45,109 nt of DNA from Gammaproteobacteria bacterium (GCA_013286215.1 JABDGC010000009.1:1-45109); one strand, 5' to 3'; numbered from the stretch's first letter, positions 7,390-16,287 are shown. Notes: a model not told the origin generated them from the sequence alone. Numbers and translations: made by a program.

Positions 7390-9147
7390 TTACATGCTTT
7401 CCGGTGTTGATACGCCAAGCAGGCCCAAACCGTTCGCCAGCACTTGCCGGGTCGCCATGGCCAGCGCCAAACGCGCTTGCCGCAAATTCTCATCTTCCAC
7501 CAAAAATTGGCAGGAATTGTAGTAGGCATGAAAATCCGTCGCCAATTCACGCAAATAATGGGTTACAAAATAGGGCTCATAATGCTCCGCCGCCGTACGA
7601 ATCACCTCGGGATAACGCGCTAGCGCGGCCAGAAGCCCGCTCTCCCGCTCTTCCTTCAATAACAGCAGCTGGCCTAAACCCTGAGACTCATTATAGCTCA
7701 TTCCGCGCTCAGACAACTGGCGAAAAACGCTGCAAATGCGGGCATGGGCATATTGCACATAGTAAACCGGATTATCACTGGAGTGGGACTTTGCCAAATC
7801 CAGGTCAAAATCAACGTGTTGTTCAAATTTTCGCATGACGTAGAAAAAACGGGCGGCGTCATTTCCGACTTCCGCGCGCAACTCGCGCAGAGGCACAAAA
7901 GAACCACCGCGGGTCGACATCTGCACCTGTTTGCCGGAGCGATACAGGGTCACAAACTGGACAATTAAATATTCCAAACGGGCGGGATCGATACCGCAGG
8001 CCTTCATAGCAGCTTTCATGCGCGGGACATAGCCGTGATGGTCAGCGCCAAAAATGCCGATGGCCGTGTTAAAGCCACGTTCAAATTTACTAAGATGATA
8101 GGCGACATCATTGGCAAAATAAGTACGCTGTCCGTTGGCACGCACGAGGACACGGTCTTTTTCATCGTCGAAATCGGTGGAGCGGAACCAGAGCGCGCCG
8201 TCACGCTCATAGACCTGGCCCCCTTTGCGCAGCAGTTCGATGGTTTTGTCCACCTTATCCGTCGTCGTTAGCTCGCTCTCGGCAAACCAGCGGTCATAGA
8301 CGACGCCAAATTCTTCCAGATCGTTGCGCATATCCGCAACCAGGAGTTTTAAGGCAAAATCAAAAACATCTTTGTAGCGGTGTTTTAACAGCTCTTTTGC
8401 ACGGATGACCAGGGCGTCGATGTAGACTTCCTTGTCACCTCCTTGCGGTTCATCCGGTGGCAGATCGTGGAAGAGGTCCGCCACAGGGCGACAAAATTCC
8501 GGTCCCCATTTTTCCTGCAGCTGACGCGCGACGTCGATGACATAGGAACCTTGATAGCCATTCGCGGGAAAAGTAAGCTGATCGCCTTCGAGCTCAAGGT
8601 AGCGTAACCAAACACTGACAGCCACGATGTCCATTTGGCGGCCGGCATCATTCACATAATATTCACGGTAAACCTCATAGCCCACTGCTTCCAGAAGATT
8701 ACCCACCACCGCCCCAAAGGCCGCATGGCGACCGTGCCCTACATGCAGCGGCCCGGTTGGATTGGAAGAAACAAATTCCAATAAAATACTTTTACCCTGA
8801 TTATTTTTGCTCAAGCCATACTGGGTTTTAAGCGTCAAAATTTCAGGGACGACCTGGGAAAAAGCGTGGGGTGCAAGGAAGAAATTAATAAAGCCAGGAC
8901 CTGCGATTTCCGTTTTGCTAATCAACGGTGAGGCCGGCAAGACCTGAATGAGGGCTTCCGCCACCTGGCGCGGATTTTGACCGACTTGCTTGGCCAGAAC
9001 CAGGGCGATATTAGTGGCAAAATCGCCGTGCTGCTTATCTTTCGGGGCCTCGATAACCAGCTTGGGCATAGGTTCCGGCAGATTCAGGGAAGCTTTGAGA
9101 GACTGCAAAGCAGTCTGAATTAAACTTTCAATTTGTTGCTTAGACAT
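7390..9147 (-). CDS. argS: Arginine--tRNA ligase
   Basis: This class I synthetase charges tRNA-Arg. The 585-residue length is normal. The N-terminal additional domain (residues 1-110) is followed by the HIGH motif as His-Val-Gly-His at 135-138 within Ser-Asn-Pro-Thr-Gly-Pro-Leu-His-Val-Gly-His-Gly-Arg. The KMSKS-equivalent is the ArgRS-type Gln-Met-Ser-Thr-Arg (near 403-407), and the C-terminal DALR anticodon-binding domain ends the protein. It is the first gene of the argS-SPOR-hslV-hslU-(rpiA) minus-strand run. Confidence 0.97.
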   Translation of the reverse strand: MSKQQIESLIQTALQSLKASLNLPEPMPKLVIEAPKDKQHGDFATNIALVLAKQVGQNPRQVAEALIQVLPASPLISKTEIAGPGFINFFLAPHAFSQVVPEILTLKTQYGLSKNNQGKSILLEFVSSNPTGPLHVGHGRHAAFGAVVGNLLEAVGYEVYREYYVNDAGRQMDIVAVSVWLRYLELEGDQLTFPANGYQGSYVIDVARQLQEKWGPEFCRPVADLFHDLPPDEPQGGDKEVYIDALVIRAKELLKHRYKDVFDFALKLLVADMRNDLEEFGVVYDRWFAESELTTTDKVDKTIELLRKGGQVYERDGALWFRSTDFDDEKDRVLVRANGQRTYFANDVAYHLSKFERGFNTAIGIFGADHHGYVPRMKAAMKACGIDPARLEYLIVQFVTLYRSGKQVQMSTRGGSFVPLRELRAEVGNDAARFFYVMRKFEQHVDFDLDLAKSHSSDNPVYYVQYAHARICSVFRQLSERGMSYNESQGLGQLLLLKEERESGLLAALARYPEVIRTAAEHYEPYFVTHYLRELATDFHAYYNSCQFLVEDENLRQARLALAMATRQVLANGLGLLGVSTPESM

Positions 9148-9688
9148 AGCACGAGGACCTATTAGACTTTGAGAGATGATAGCGCTTGTCTTTTTTAACT
9201 TGCAAGGAAGAAATTACAGAAAGCTGGCTTTGCCAGCAGATCAAAGGCTACAAGAGAGCAACGGCTGTACAAAACCGAGTTAAAACAGTTGCTCACACTA
9301 TAACTTATGCTAAAATTTATCTGAGCACCCCACACAGCTCACAGTCCCCTATACACAATCCAAAGCTCTCCCGCTTGTAGGACATTTGCCATAAGTCTTG
9401 TAGGACTATTACCAGACTTCCACCCCTGAAAGATCCGACAATGACTTAACAGATCGCCAAGTCATTGATTTTAATATTAAAAATATCATTACGGAAAAAC
9501 GCTTCCTTTTCGCAGCCTCCTTCGGGTCGTTCCCAGGCTACTTTCAAGCCAATTAATTGATATATTTGACCTTGGTAATCACGGATTGATTACCTCTCGC
9601 AAAATGGACTTATGCAACCACTCCTCGTTTTGTGTGTTCAAGGATGGATTTGTTGGCATGGATTGCCAGACCTGAGTTGAGCATGTTA
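9148..9688. other. Gene-poor region with paired inverted repeats; possible small-RNA locus
   Basis: No convincing gene is visible in this stretch. It holds a perfect 8-bp inverted repeat at 9440-9447/9459-9466, another at 9574-9581/9587-9594 (GGTAATCA with its complement), and a 10-bp direct repeat CTTGTAGGAC at 9374-9383 and 9397-9406. A plausible plus-strand promoter is TTGCTC (9289-9294), 16 bases, TAAAAT (9311-9316). A strong plus-strand terminator ends the region. A minus-strand open frame of about 46 codons (roughly 9455-9592) lacks a start codon and may be a gene fragment. The region does not resemble RNase P RNA, tmRNA or 6S RNA in any motif I could recognise. Confidence 0.35.
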
Positions 9689-9721
9689 GGGCGGCACTTT
9701 TGAGTACCGCCCTTTTTTTTA
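9689..9721 (+). terminator. Strong rho-independent terminator
   Basis: GGGCGG (9689-9694) pairs with CCGCCC (9707-9712), extended by one or two further pairs around a loop of about eight bases, and is followed by a run of eight T's. It is oriented for plus-strand transcription, yet no plus-strand gene lies upstream in the window. It would therefore end an unannotated plus-strand transcript. Confidence 0.8.
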
Positions 9722-9735
9722 TCATGCTTTTTTTC

Positions 9736-9845
9736 TTATGACAAACCGAAGACTTTTTTGCGCTTCGTGTTCAGCGTTTCCACGTCCGCATCGCGAAAAG
9801 CCGTAAGCGTCTTAAACGTTCTCGGGGCCGAGGGATCATTTCTTA
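9736..9845 (-). pseudogene. Decayed 3'-end copy of the neighbouring orphan gene (copy 3)
   Basis: About 36 codons ending at TAA 9738-9736 match the last residues of the 547-residue protein encoded at 9974-11617. The shared pattern is Asp-Pro-x-Ala-Pro-Arg-(Ser/Thr)-(Tyr/Phe)-Lys-Thr-Leu, Ala-Phe-x-x-Ala-Asp, and Thr-Lys-Arg-(Arg/Lys)-Lys-Val-Phe-Gly. Upstream the similarity fades and the frame is closed by a stop. It is a duplicated fragment without a start. Confidence 0.8.
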
Positions 9846-9973
9846 CCTCCTCTCCCCAACCCTCACTGCCATTAAGTTAAGCTCGTCATTTACCTTACTT
9901 TATTGGCCGGGATTACCAAATCTAAGTCGGATGCACTACGACGATGCTTTTGAACATCGCCTGTTTCTTCTCA

Positions 9974-11617
9974 TTACGAGCCGAAGACCTTTCTGCGTTT
10001 TGTGCTCAGTATTGCCTCATCCGCATTGGAAAAAGCTTCAAGCGTCTTATAACTTCGCGGCGCGAAGGGAGCCTTTGGATCCCGCGAGGACTTGATCGCA
10101 AAGAAAGGATGCGAGGTGGCAAATTGCCGGCGTCGCTCTGCTCCAAGCTCCGGGGTGAATTGCCGAGCATGCTGCCGCCAGTTTTCAATCATTTGCAAGC
10201 GAAGCGCTTTCTCCAGTTTCGCCCAAGTCCCTGAGGTCGGTACAGGCTCCGCTGAGAAACGGCTCATGCCCTGCCATTCTTTTTCGGGTGCTTTCGGATG
10301 CAAGTCCGCCGCTGAAATGACGCGCAAATAATCAAATTTCTCGCTTAATAAATACTCATGTAAATGCAGCAGGACATCATTATTTTGGCAAGCGCCAATA
10401 TATTGGATCAGGGCTTGCCCATCTTTTAATTTTCGAGCATCCCCTCCAGAGCTCTTTGCTTCGGCTGCCGGCGTGCAAATCGCATCCACAGCGGCCTCCG
10501 CATCAGTGTTCCGCTTTTTAAAAGCGGCAACATAAGCCTCTTTTTGCGCAGGAGTGATCAAGCCTTCACTGCGGAAGACTTCAATCATCTGGGTAAATTG
10601 GTCTTGCGTGATAGCGCGCTTAAATTTGACATGACTATGGAGCCGATCTCGATCAATTGTATCCTGATGATAGAAATCATGATCATCTGCCGCATGATAG
10701 ATAAATCTCTCTTTTTGCGCCTCACCAAAATCTTTCGTTTCTAACGTGAATTTATAAAACTTACGGCTCCGGACTGCTTCCGTTTTTGGTACTGACTCTT
10801 GCATCATTAACCTCATCCCAAACAAAGATACAGGCGTCTCAATAATCTCTGTACATTTCGCAAGACAAACATCCAAGTCACCTGGCGCTAATTCAGAATC
10901 CTTCTTCAGATAAACAGTTAAGGTATCATATATATAGCTTATATCGATTTCTTTGCCGATCAAAACCAAAGCCGCCTTGCCTTTGCTAGGATCGTGTTTA
11001 ACTTCTTTGGAGTCTTGCGGTTGCTTAGCTTCCACTTTAGTGCCACCCTCCCGTGCCGCTTCCCTCCTCTCTGGAGCGAATGTTGAACCTTTGCTTGGGG
11101 AGGCCGCAGTAACCGAAGCATCTACCCTACTACGCAGCGACGATGGCAACGGCAGTGGCAGTGACGGTGGCAGCGAGGGCAAAGGTACAGGCAGCGGAGA
11201 AGTCCCTCGAATTGCTGGCTGATGATTCCTCTGAGAAGAACTCGAATTCGGCGACAAGAGAGCCCTGTTTTCAGGTGGTCGGGAGGCGAAAAAACGGTGA
11301 AACCTGTTCGCTAAAAAATTGCCTAGCGGTTTAACAATTCCATACCATAAGCTGGCGGTTATCGGCGCTAAAACAGCCGCTGCGCCGACGATCGTGGCCA
11401 CCGCGCCCTGCTGAGCGACGACAGACGCAAGAAAGGGAATCGCTGCCAGAGCACCGGTAAAATAGAGAAGCGTAGCGCCGATCGCGCCGAGGGTCAGCCA
11501 CTTCAGCGCTCCCCAAATATAAGAATGCTGGATTGTGGCTCTGTTAAACCAGTCGATTGCAATATTACCAGCACGATTAAGCCATCCCGTTGCGCTACTT
11601 TTTCCACGGCGTATCAT
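9974..11617 (-). CDS. Orphan membrane-anchored protein, candidate secreted effector
   Basis: I do not recognise this 547-residue protein. It has a basic N-terminus, two hydrophobic segments (about residues 36-62 and 70-95), a Pro/Ser-rich linker with repeated Pro-Leu-Pro units (about 135-165), a charged stretch, and a soluble C-terminal half from about 215 beginning Ala-Leu-Val-Leu-Ile-Gly-Lys-Glu. The last 35 residues end in a basic Lys-Arg-Arg-Lys-Val-Phe-Gly-Ser tail. A good ribosome-binding site (GAGGGAAGGA) precedes the ATG. The gene lies downstream of topA and is flanked on both sides by decayed copies of its own 3' end. The layout resembles effector proteins of Legionellales, but that is inference; no catalytic motif is visible. 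Confidence 0.75.
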   Translation of the reverse strand: MIRRGKSSATGWLNRAGNIAIDWFNRATIQHSYIWGALKWLTLGAIGATLLYFTGALAAIPFLASVVAQQGAVATIVGAAAVLAPITASLWYGIVKPLGNFLANRFHRFFASRPPENRALLSPNSSSSQRNHQPAIRGTSPLPVPLPSLPPSLPLPLPSSLRSRVDASVTAASPSKGSTFAPERREAAREGGTKVEAKQPQDSKEVKHDPSKGKAALVLIGKEIDISYIYDTLTVYLKKDSELAPGDLDVCLAKCTEIIETPVSLFGMRLMMQESVPKTEAVRSRKFYKFTLETKDFGEAQKERFIYHAADDHDFYHQDTIDRDRLHSHVKFKRAITQDQFTQMIEVFRSEGLITPAQKEAYVAAFKKRNTDAEAAVDAICTPAAEAKSSGGDARKLKDGQALIQYIGACQNNDVLLHLHEYLLSEKFDYLRVISAADLHPKAPEKEWQGMSRFSAEPVPTSGTWAKLEKALRLQMIENWRQHARQFTPELGAERRRQFATSHPFFAIKSSRDPKAPFAPRSYKTLEAFSNADEAILSTKRRKVFGS

Positions 11618-11734
11618 GGTCCTTCCCTCGTTTTGTATGACTTTAAAGAAATGTATTCTATTACACCGAATAGATTAATAGATTAAGGAAAGATTAAGAG
11701 CAGCAATAACGGAAAGAGCCAGGAAGCCCTTCGT

Positions 11735-11809
11735 CAGCACCGGCTGTTCCACGTAGCGGCTAAAGCTGCAAGTAGCGCGGGGGCAGACCTGTTCAATACC
11801 GCCTTTTTT
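11735..11809 (-). pseudogene. Duplicated fragment of the topA 3' end
   Basis: In-frame translation gives 25 residues matching the last zinc-ribbon of the intact TopA: Val-Cys-Pro-Arg-Ala-Thr-Cys-x-Phe-Ser-Arg-x-Val-Glu-Gln-Pro. The corresponding region of topA is about 11948-12021. The copy is diverged at many third positions and a few residues, and the frame stays open for about 20 more codons after it. It shows that a segment containing the end of topA was duplicated here. Confidence 0.85.
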
Positions 11810-11811
11810 CG

Positions 11812-11929
11812 TCATGGCGGGCCAAAGACCTTTCTGCGTTTTGCGTTCAGCCTAGCTTCGTCCGCACTGGAAAAAGCATCAAGCGTCTTATAAGTTCTCT
11901 CTGCTGAAGGATCCTTTGGACTCCACGCT
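11812..11929 (-). pseudogene. Decayed 3'-end copy of the neighbouring orphan gene (copy 1), fused just after topA
   Basis: Starting directly after the topA stop codon, the minus strand encodes about 35 residues homologous to the C-terminus of the 547-residue orphan protein: Pro-Lys-Asp-Pro-Ser-Ala, Tyr-Lys-Thr-Leu-Asp-Ala-Phe, Ala-Asp-Glu-Ala, Lys-Arg-Arg-Lys-Val-Phe-Gly, then TGA at 11814-11812. It has no start of its own. DNA identity with the intact gene's 3' end is clearly visible over about 100 bases. Confidence 0.85.
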
Positions 11930-14254
11930 CTACTCTTTACCCTCGGCTGGCATCGGCTGTTCCACTTGGCGGCTGAAGCCGCAAGTGGCACGGGGGCAGA
12001 CGTGTTCGGTGCCGCGTTTTTTTGTAGTTTTAATCGTCAACATCGGCCAAGCGCATTTGGGACAGGCTTCGTTGATGGGTTCATTCCAGGTGGCGTATTT
12101 GCAGTCTGGATAGCGCGAACAAGAGAAAAAGATCTTGCCACGACGCGAGCGTCTTTTGAGCATCTTGCCTTGATGGCATTCCGGGCATTCCACGCCGGTG
12201 TCCGTTGATTTCTGTAAGGACTCGACGTGTTTGCACTTAGGGTAATTGGAGCAGCCGATGAATTTGCCGTAGCGGCCTTGTTTGACGTTCAAGGCATTGC
12301 CGCAACCTGGGCAGGAACGGCCTTGCACTTCATCCGCTTCGGCAGCGCTTTCGGCGGCACCTTCTTCGCTGTTACTGTTCAAGCTGCGGGTGTAGGTACA
12401 TTCCGGATAGCCGGTGCAACCGATAAAGCGATCTCTTCTTCCCAAACGGATGGTCAGCGGCTTGCTGCACTGCGGGCAGTTTTCTTCCAGCGTTTCCTGG
12501 GTCACGTCCTTGCGCTTAACGGTTTCTGTAATGTCGTCGACCTGCTGCTTGAACGGGTCCCAGAATGCTTTCAAGAGTGGAACCCAGGCCTTTTCGCCGC
12601 GAGCGACATCGTCGAGTTCGTCCTCCAACTGAGCGGTGAAACCAAAATCAACATAGCGGGTAAAATACTGCGTTAGAAATTTGGTGACTACGCGACCAAC
12701 GTCAGTCGGCTTGAAGCGCTTGTTCTCCAAGAGTGCATACTCGCGGCGCTGCAAGGTGGAAATAATGCTGGCATAGGTCGAGGGACGGCCGATGCCGCAC
12801 TCTTCCAGGGCTTTAATCAGGGTGGCTTCTGAGTAACGCGGCGGCGGTTCCGTGAAATGCTGGTTGCATTGAATTTCATTCAGCGTGACCACATCGCCTT
12901 CGGCCAAGGGCGGCAATAAACGTTCTTCACCGCTATCTTCGGCCGGTTTGTCGTCATGGCCTTCCTGATAAACACGCATAAAGCCGAGATCGGCGATCAC
13001 CGAGCCCGTAGCACGAAATTCATTGCCCTTGCCACAGCTCATATCAACCGCCACGGTATCGATAGTGGCCGAAATCATTTGACAGGCCACGGTCCGCTTC
13101 CAAATCAGGTCATATAATTTAAATTGTTCGATCGACAAGTAGTCTTTGATGGATTCCGGCGTGCGTAGCACGGAGGTGGGACGAATGGCTTCGTGCGCTT
13201 CCTGAGCATTCTTGGCTTTGGTGCGATAGAGACGCACTTCATCTGGCACATTTTCCTTGCCATAACGATCGGCAATAAAGGCTCGCAACTCCTGGATCGC
13301 CTCCTGGGCTAGGTTGACGGAGTCGGTACGCATATAGCTGATTAAACCGACGGAACCAGTATCAATTTCAATACCTTCATAGAGCTGCTGAGCAATACGC
13401 ATGGTGCGCTCCGCGCTGAGGCCGAGTTTACGCGCTGATTCCTGTTGCAGCGTCGAAGTGATAAAGGGCGCGGCTGGGTTGCGCTTACGCTGTTTTTTGT
13501 CCACGGTAATAACGGTCAAGGAGCCTTGCGCTGCTTTCAATAAAACCGCCTTGGCGGCTTCTGCTTGATCGGCATTGGTGATGGAAAACTGTTCCTGCTT
13601 TTCGCCATGATAGACACTCAGCTTGGCCGTAAAGGGTTGGTTCTTGCCTGCCAACGCGGCGCTTAAGTCCCAATATTCTTGACTGACAAAGCGTTCGATT
13701 TCTTCCTCGCGCTCCACGATCAAACGCAAGGCCGGACTTTGCACGCGTCCCGCTGACAAACCACGGCGCACCTTGCGCCACAAAAGCGGAGACAAATTAA
13801 AACCCACCAAGTAATCCAAGGCGCGGCGCGCCTGTTGCGCATTGACCAAATCCATGGATATTTCCCGAGGCTCGGCGACGGCGGCTTTAATGGCGGTTTG
13901 GGTAATTTCGTGGAAGACCACGCGGTAAGTGGGTTTTTTGCTGAGCGCTTTCTTCTCGGTCAAAATATTATAGATATGCCAGGAAATAGCTTCGCCCTCG
14001 CGATCCGGATCGGTTGCTAGATACAAGGCATCTGCCTTCTTCATGGCTGCCACCATAGCGGTGACATGTTTGGCATTCTTTTCAATCACCTCGTAATGCA
14101 TGGCAAAATCATGCTCAGTATCAACCGCACCTTTTTTGGGCAATAGGTCGCGGACATGGCCATAGGAAGCCATGACTTCAAATTGCGGGCCCAGGTATTT
14201 TTTAATTGTTTTTGCTTTTGCGGGCGATTCAACGATGATCAGGTGCTTTGCCAT
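11930..14254 (-). CDS. topA: DNA topoisomerase I
   Basis: This type IA topoisomerase relaxes negative supercoils. The 774-residue protein opens with the Toprim domain (Leu-Ile-Ile-Val-Glu-Ser-Pro-Ala-Lys-Ala; Asp-Pro-Asp-Arg-Glu-Gly-Glu at about 82-88) and has the active-site Tyr at residue 307 within Ile-Ser-Tyr-Met-Arg-Thr-Asp-Ser. The C-terminus carries four zinc-ribbon units with paired Cys motifs (Cys-Pro-x-Cys followed by Cys-x-x-Tyr-Pro-x-Cys in the first three; the fourth ends with Cys-Pro-Arg-Ala-Thr-Cys). smg lies upstream with a gap of 130 bases. The 3' end has been duplicated downstream. Confidence 0.97.
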   Translation of the reverse strand: MAKHLIIVESPAKAKTIKKYLGPQFEVMASYGHVRDLLPKKGAVDTEHDFAMHYEVIEKNAKHVTAMVAAMKKADALYLATDPDREGEAISWHIYNILTEKKALSKKPTYRVVFHEITQTAIKAAVAEPREISMDLVNAQQARRALDYLVGFNLSPLLWRKVRRGLSAGRVQSPALRLIVEREEEIERFVSQEYWDLSAALAGKNQPFTAKLSVYHGEKQEQFSITNADQAEAAKAVLLKAAQGSLTVITVDKKQRKRNPAAPFITSTLQQESARKLGLSAERTMRIAQQLYEGIEIDTGSVGLISYMRTDSVNLAQEAIQELRAFIADRYGKENVPDEVRLYRTKAKNAQEAHEAIRPTSVLRTPESIKDYLSIEQFKLYDLIWKRTVACQMISATIDTVAVDMSCGKGNEFRATGSVIADLGFMRVYQEGHDDKPAEDSGEERLLPPLAEGDVVTLNEIQCNQHFTEPPPRYSEATLIKALEECGIGRPSTYASIISTLQRREYALLENKRFKPTDVGRVVTKFLTQYFTRYVDFGFTAQLEDELDDVARGEKAWVPLLKAFWDPFKQQVDDITETVKRKDVTQETLEENCPQCSKPLTIRLGRRDRFIGCTGYPECTYTRSLNSNSEEGAAESAAEADEVQGRSCPGCGNALNVKQGRYGKFIGCSNYPKCKHVESLQKSTDTGVECPECHQGKMLKRRSRRGKIFFSCSRYPDCKYATWNEPINEACPKCAWPMLTIKTTKKRGTEHVCPRATCGFSRQVEQPMPAEGKE

Positions 14255-14384
14255 AAAAGTGCCCTATTGTAAAATTATTAGAGTAAAAGCCAAATCCCTG
14301 TTCCGCAAGCGAAACGGGAAAGGCCTGACTAATCAATGCACAGAAATAACTCATTAAGCTGATTATAGTCCAAAGATAGCTAAA

Positions 14385-14852
14385 TTAATGCAATTGACCA
14401 AAAGCATCGGAGAGAATCAAGTCCTGAAGAATCGCTAAAGCCGGTTTTTTATCCGGTTGACTAAAGAGTGCAACCAGGACAACCCATTGAATCCGTGCAA
14501 TATCGACTTCATGCCGATCTAAAGCCATTAAACGATCAATCACCACTTCGCGAGTTCTTGCGTCTAAAATGCCCAATTGTTCTAAATAAGCCAAGAAGCC
14601 AATGCCGTCGACTCCCAAACACTCATTCTCATAGGGAAGATAATGGCGCATGGCCTGCCCTGTCAATTTGGGACCGGACTCAGCCGCTTTTTGGACCCGG
14701 CTCAAGCCATCCAGCCAATCCAGAGCACGGTCAATTTCCATTTTGGGAAAACCAACCTTTTCTAATTCCGCCGTGACAGCTTCCTTGTCTGTGATCAAGC
14801 TCACGCCGTTATCGGTATAATTTTCGATAAGAAACATTACCACATCAAACAT
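14385..14852 (-). CDS. smg: Smg family protein (DUF494)
   Basis: This small, largely alpha-helical acidic protein of 155 residues starts Met-Phe-Asp-Val-Val-Met-Phe-Leu-Ile-Glu-Asn-Tyr, the family hallmark. Its biochemical role is not established. I chose the ATG at 14852 because the family begins here; an upstream GTG at 14858 would add two residues. It sits between dprA and topA on one strand, the common dprA-smg-topA order of gammaproteobacteria. Confidence 0.92.
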   Translation of the reverse strand: MFDVVMFLIENYTDNGVSLITDKEAVTAELEKVGFPKMEIDRALDWLDGLSRVQKAAESGPKLTGQAMRHYLPYENECLGVDGIGFLAYLEQLGILDARTREVVIDRLMALDRHEVDIARIQWVVLVALFSQPDKKPALAILQDLILSDAFGQLH

Positions 14853-14875
14853 AGACACTCTCTTTTTTATCTAAT

Positions 14876-15976
14876 TTAACCACAGCGCATATAGCCGCCT
14901 TGAACCGCCTGCACATATCCCTTTAATTCCAATAACAACAGCATGGAGGAAACTTCCTTTGCCGTCAATCCACTGCGCAGCAGAAGAGAATCAAAAGCGG
15001 TCACTGAAAAGTCGACCTGATTCAATAAAGCGAGCTGTCCAGGAGCCAAGTCCTCCGGGCGCGAGGCCCTCGGCTCAGCTTGGGCTTGGAGAAAAGCCGC
15101 CAAGGACCCTAATTCTTCTATAATGTCCGTCACCGATTCAACTAATTTCGCACCCTGACGAATCAAGTGATGACAGCCACGGGCCAGCGGATGGTGAATC
15201 GAGCCGGGAATAGCGAAAACCTCGCGATTTTGTTCCATCGCATAGCGCGCGGTGATGAGAGAACCGCTGCGCAAACTCGCTTCGATCACCAAAATACCCA
15301 AACTCAGCCCACTAATCAGGCGATTACGGCGCGGGAAATTCCAAGCCATCGGCCCCATGTGCAGGGGAAACTCCGACACTACGGCGCCGGCTTCGCGGAT
15401 TCTTTCAGCCAGGCGCTGATGAACGCGGGGATAGATTTGCTTCAACCCCGTACCCATCACCGCAATGGTTTTACCTTGCGCCTCCAGAGTGCTGTGATGA
15501 CAGAGGCCGTCAATACCTGCCGCCAAGCCGCTGGTGATCACCAAGCCTTGTTCCGCCAAAGCCTTGGCAAAACTCACCGCCGTTGTCCGGCCCAAAGGTG
15601 AAGGGTAACGCGTGCCCACAATTCCCAGCTGGGGGGCCGACAGGAGCTTGGGATCGCCGCTAACATACAAAACCAAGGGCGGATCGGCAAGTTCTTTTAA
15701 AAGAACAGGATAGCGCGGGTCCTGAAAGGTGAGGACAGTGGCCTCTGTTTCATACCACTTTTGTTCCGCCTCCAGTCCGGACCAAGCCAGATTTTTTATT
15801 TTTACGATTTCGGCCACGCTAAACCCCGCTTCTGTAAGTTCTGCCGCGGAAGTGGCAAATAACGTTTGAAATGAACCACAACGGTCCAGCCAGGCACGCA
15901 ATTTGGCCGGTTTAACCGTCTGTAAATGCGATACGGCTAACCAATATATAAGGTCGGTATGAAGTGACGAAGTCAT
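14876..15976 (-). CDS. dprA: DNA processing protein DprA
   Basis: DprA binds incoming single-stranded DNA during natural transformation and loads RecA. The 366-residue protein has an N-terminal SAM-like region, the Rossmann-type DprA core (Leu-Gly-Ile-Val-Gly-Thr-Arg near 117-123, Ser-Gly-Leu-Ala-Ala-Gly-Ile-Asp-Gly near 149-157, and Phe-Pro-Arg-Arg-Asn-Arg-Leu-Ile-Ser-Gly near 214-223) and a C-terminal winged-helix (DML1-like) domain from about 305. All conserved blocks are intact, so it is probably functional. It is the first gene of dprA-smg-topA. Confidence 0.96.
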   Translation of the reverse strand: MTSSLHTDLIYWLAVSHLQTVKPAKLRAWLDRCGSFQTLFATSAAELTEAGFSVAEIVKIKNLAWSGLEAEQKWYETEATVLTFQDPRYPVLLKELADPPLVLYVSGDPKLLSAPQLGIVGTRYPSPLGRTTAVSFAKALAEQGLVITSGLAAGIDGLCHHSTLEAQGKTIAVMGTGLKQIYPRVHQRLAERIREAGAVVSEFPLHMGPMAWNFPRRNRLISGLSLGILVIEASLRSGSLITARYAMEQNREVFAIPGSIHHPLARGCHHLIRQGAKLVESVTDIIEELGSLAAFLQAQAEPRASRPEDLAPGQLALLNQVDFSVTAFDSLLLRSGLTAKEVSSMLLLLELKGYVQAVQGGYMRCG

Positions 15977-16050
15977 AAGAGAGGCCCTCCGAGGCTGGTG
16001 TTCTGGATCGCTGAAGAATGATAGAAATGAAGCAGTTAGGAAAGGATAAC

Positions 16051-16238
16051 GTAAATATTCGGTTCACCCTTCCATATCCCCCTTCCTCCACGCTTTTGGT
16101 GGAGGAAGGGGTTAGGGGAAGGAGGTATAAAATTAATCATAATCAGCGGGTTATAATTAATAATACCTCCTCCCTAACCCTCTCCTCCACCAAAAGCGTG
16201 GAGGAAGGGGGATATGGAAGGGTAAACCGAATATTTAC
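16051..16238. repeat. 188-bp MITE-like palindromic element
   Basis: Two arms of about 76 bp (16051-16128 and 16163-16238) are nearly perfect reverse complements around an AT-rich loop of about 35 bases. Each arm contains a nested smaller palindrome, CCTCCACGC-TTTTG-GTGGAGG. The element begins GTAAATATTCGG and ends with its complement CCGAATATTTAC (one mismatch internally). It has no open frame. A degenerate left half with the same GTAAATATTCGG end occurs at 43425-43494, which shows this is a dispersed repeat. Confidence 0.85.
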
Positions 16239-16287
16239 AGGTTAACGATTTATCAAAATCTTAGCGCAGTTCCCTTACAAACGCAAA

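Noticed and set aside
9455..9592. Small minus-strand gene of about 46 codons
   Set aside because: The translation looks protein-like, but there is no start codon after the preceding stop and no family match I can name; it may be a fragment.
16051..16238. Intrinsic terminator of a gene
   Set aside because: The arms are far too long, no T-run follows, and a related copy elsewhere shows it is a repeat element.
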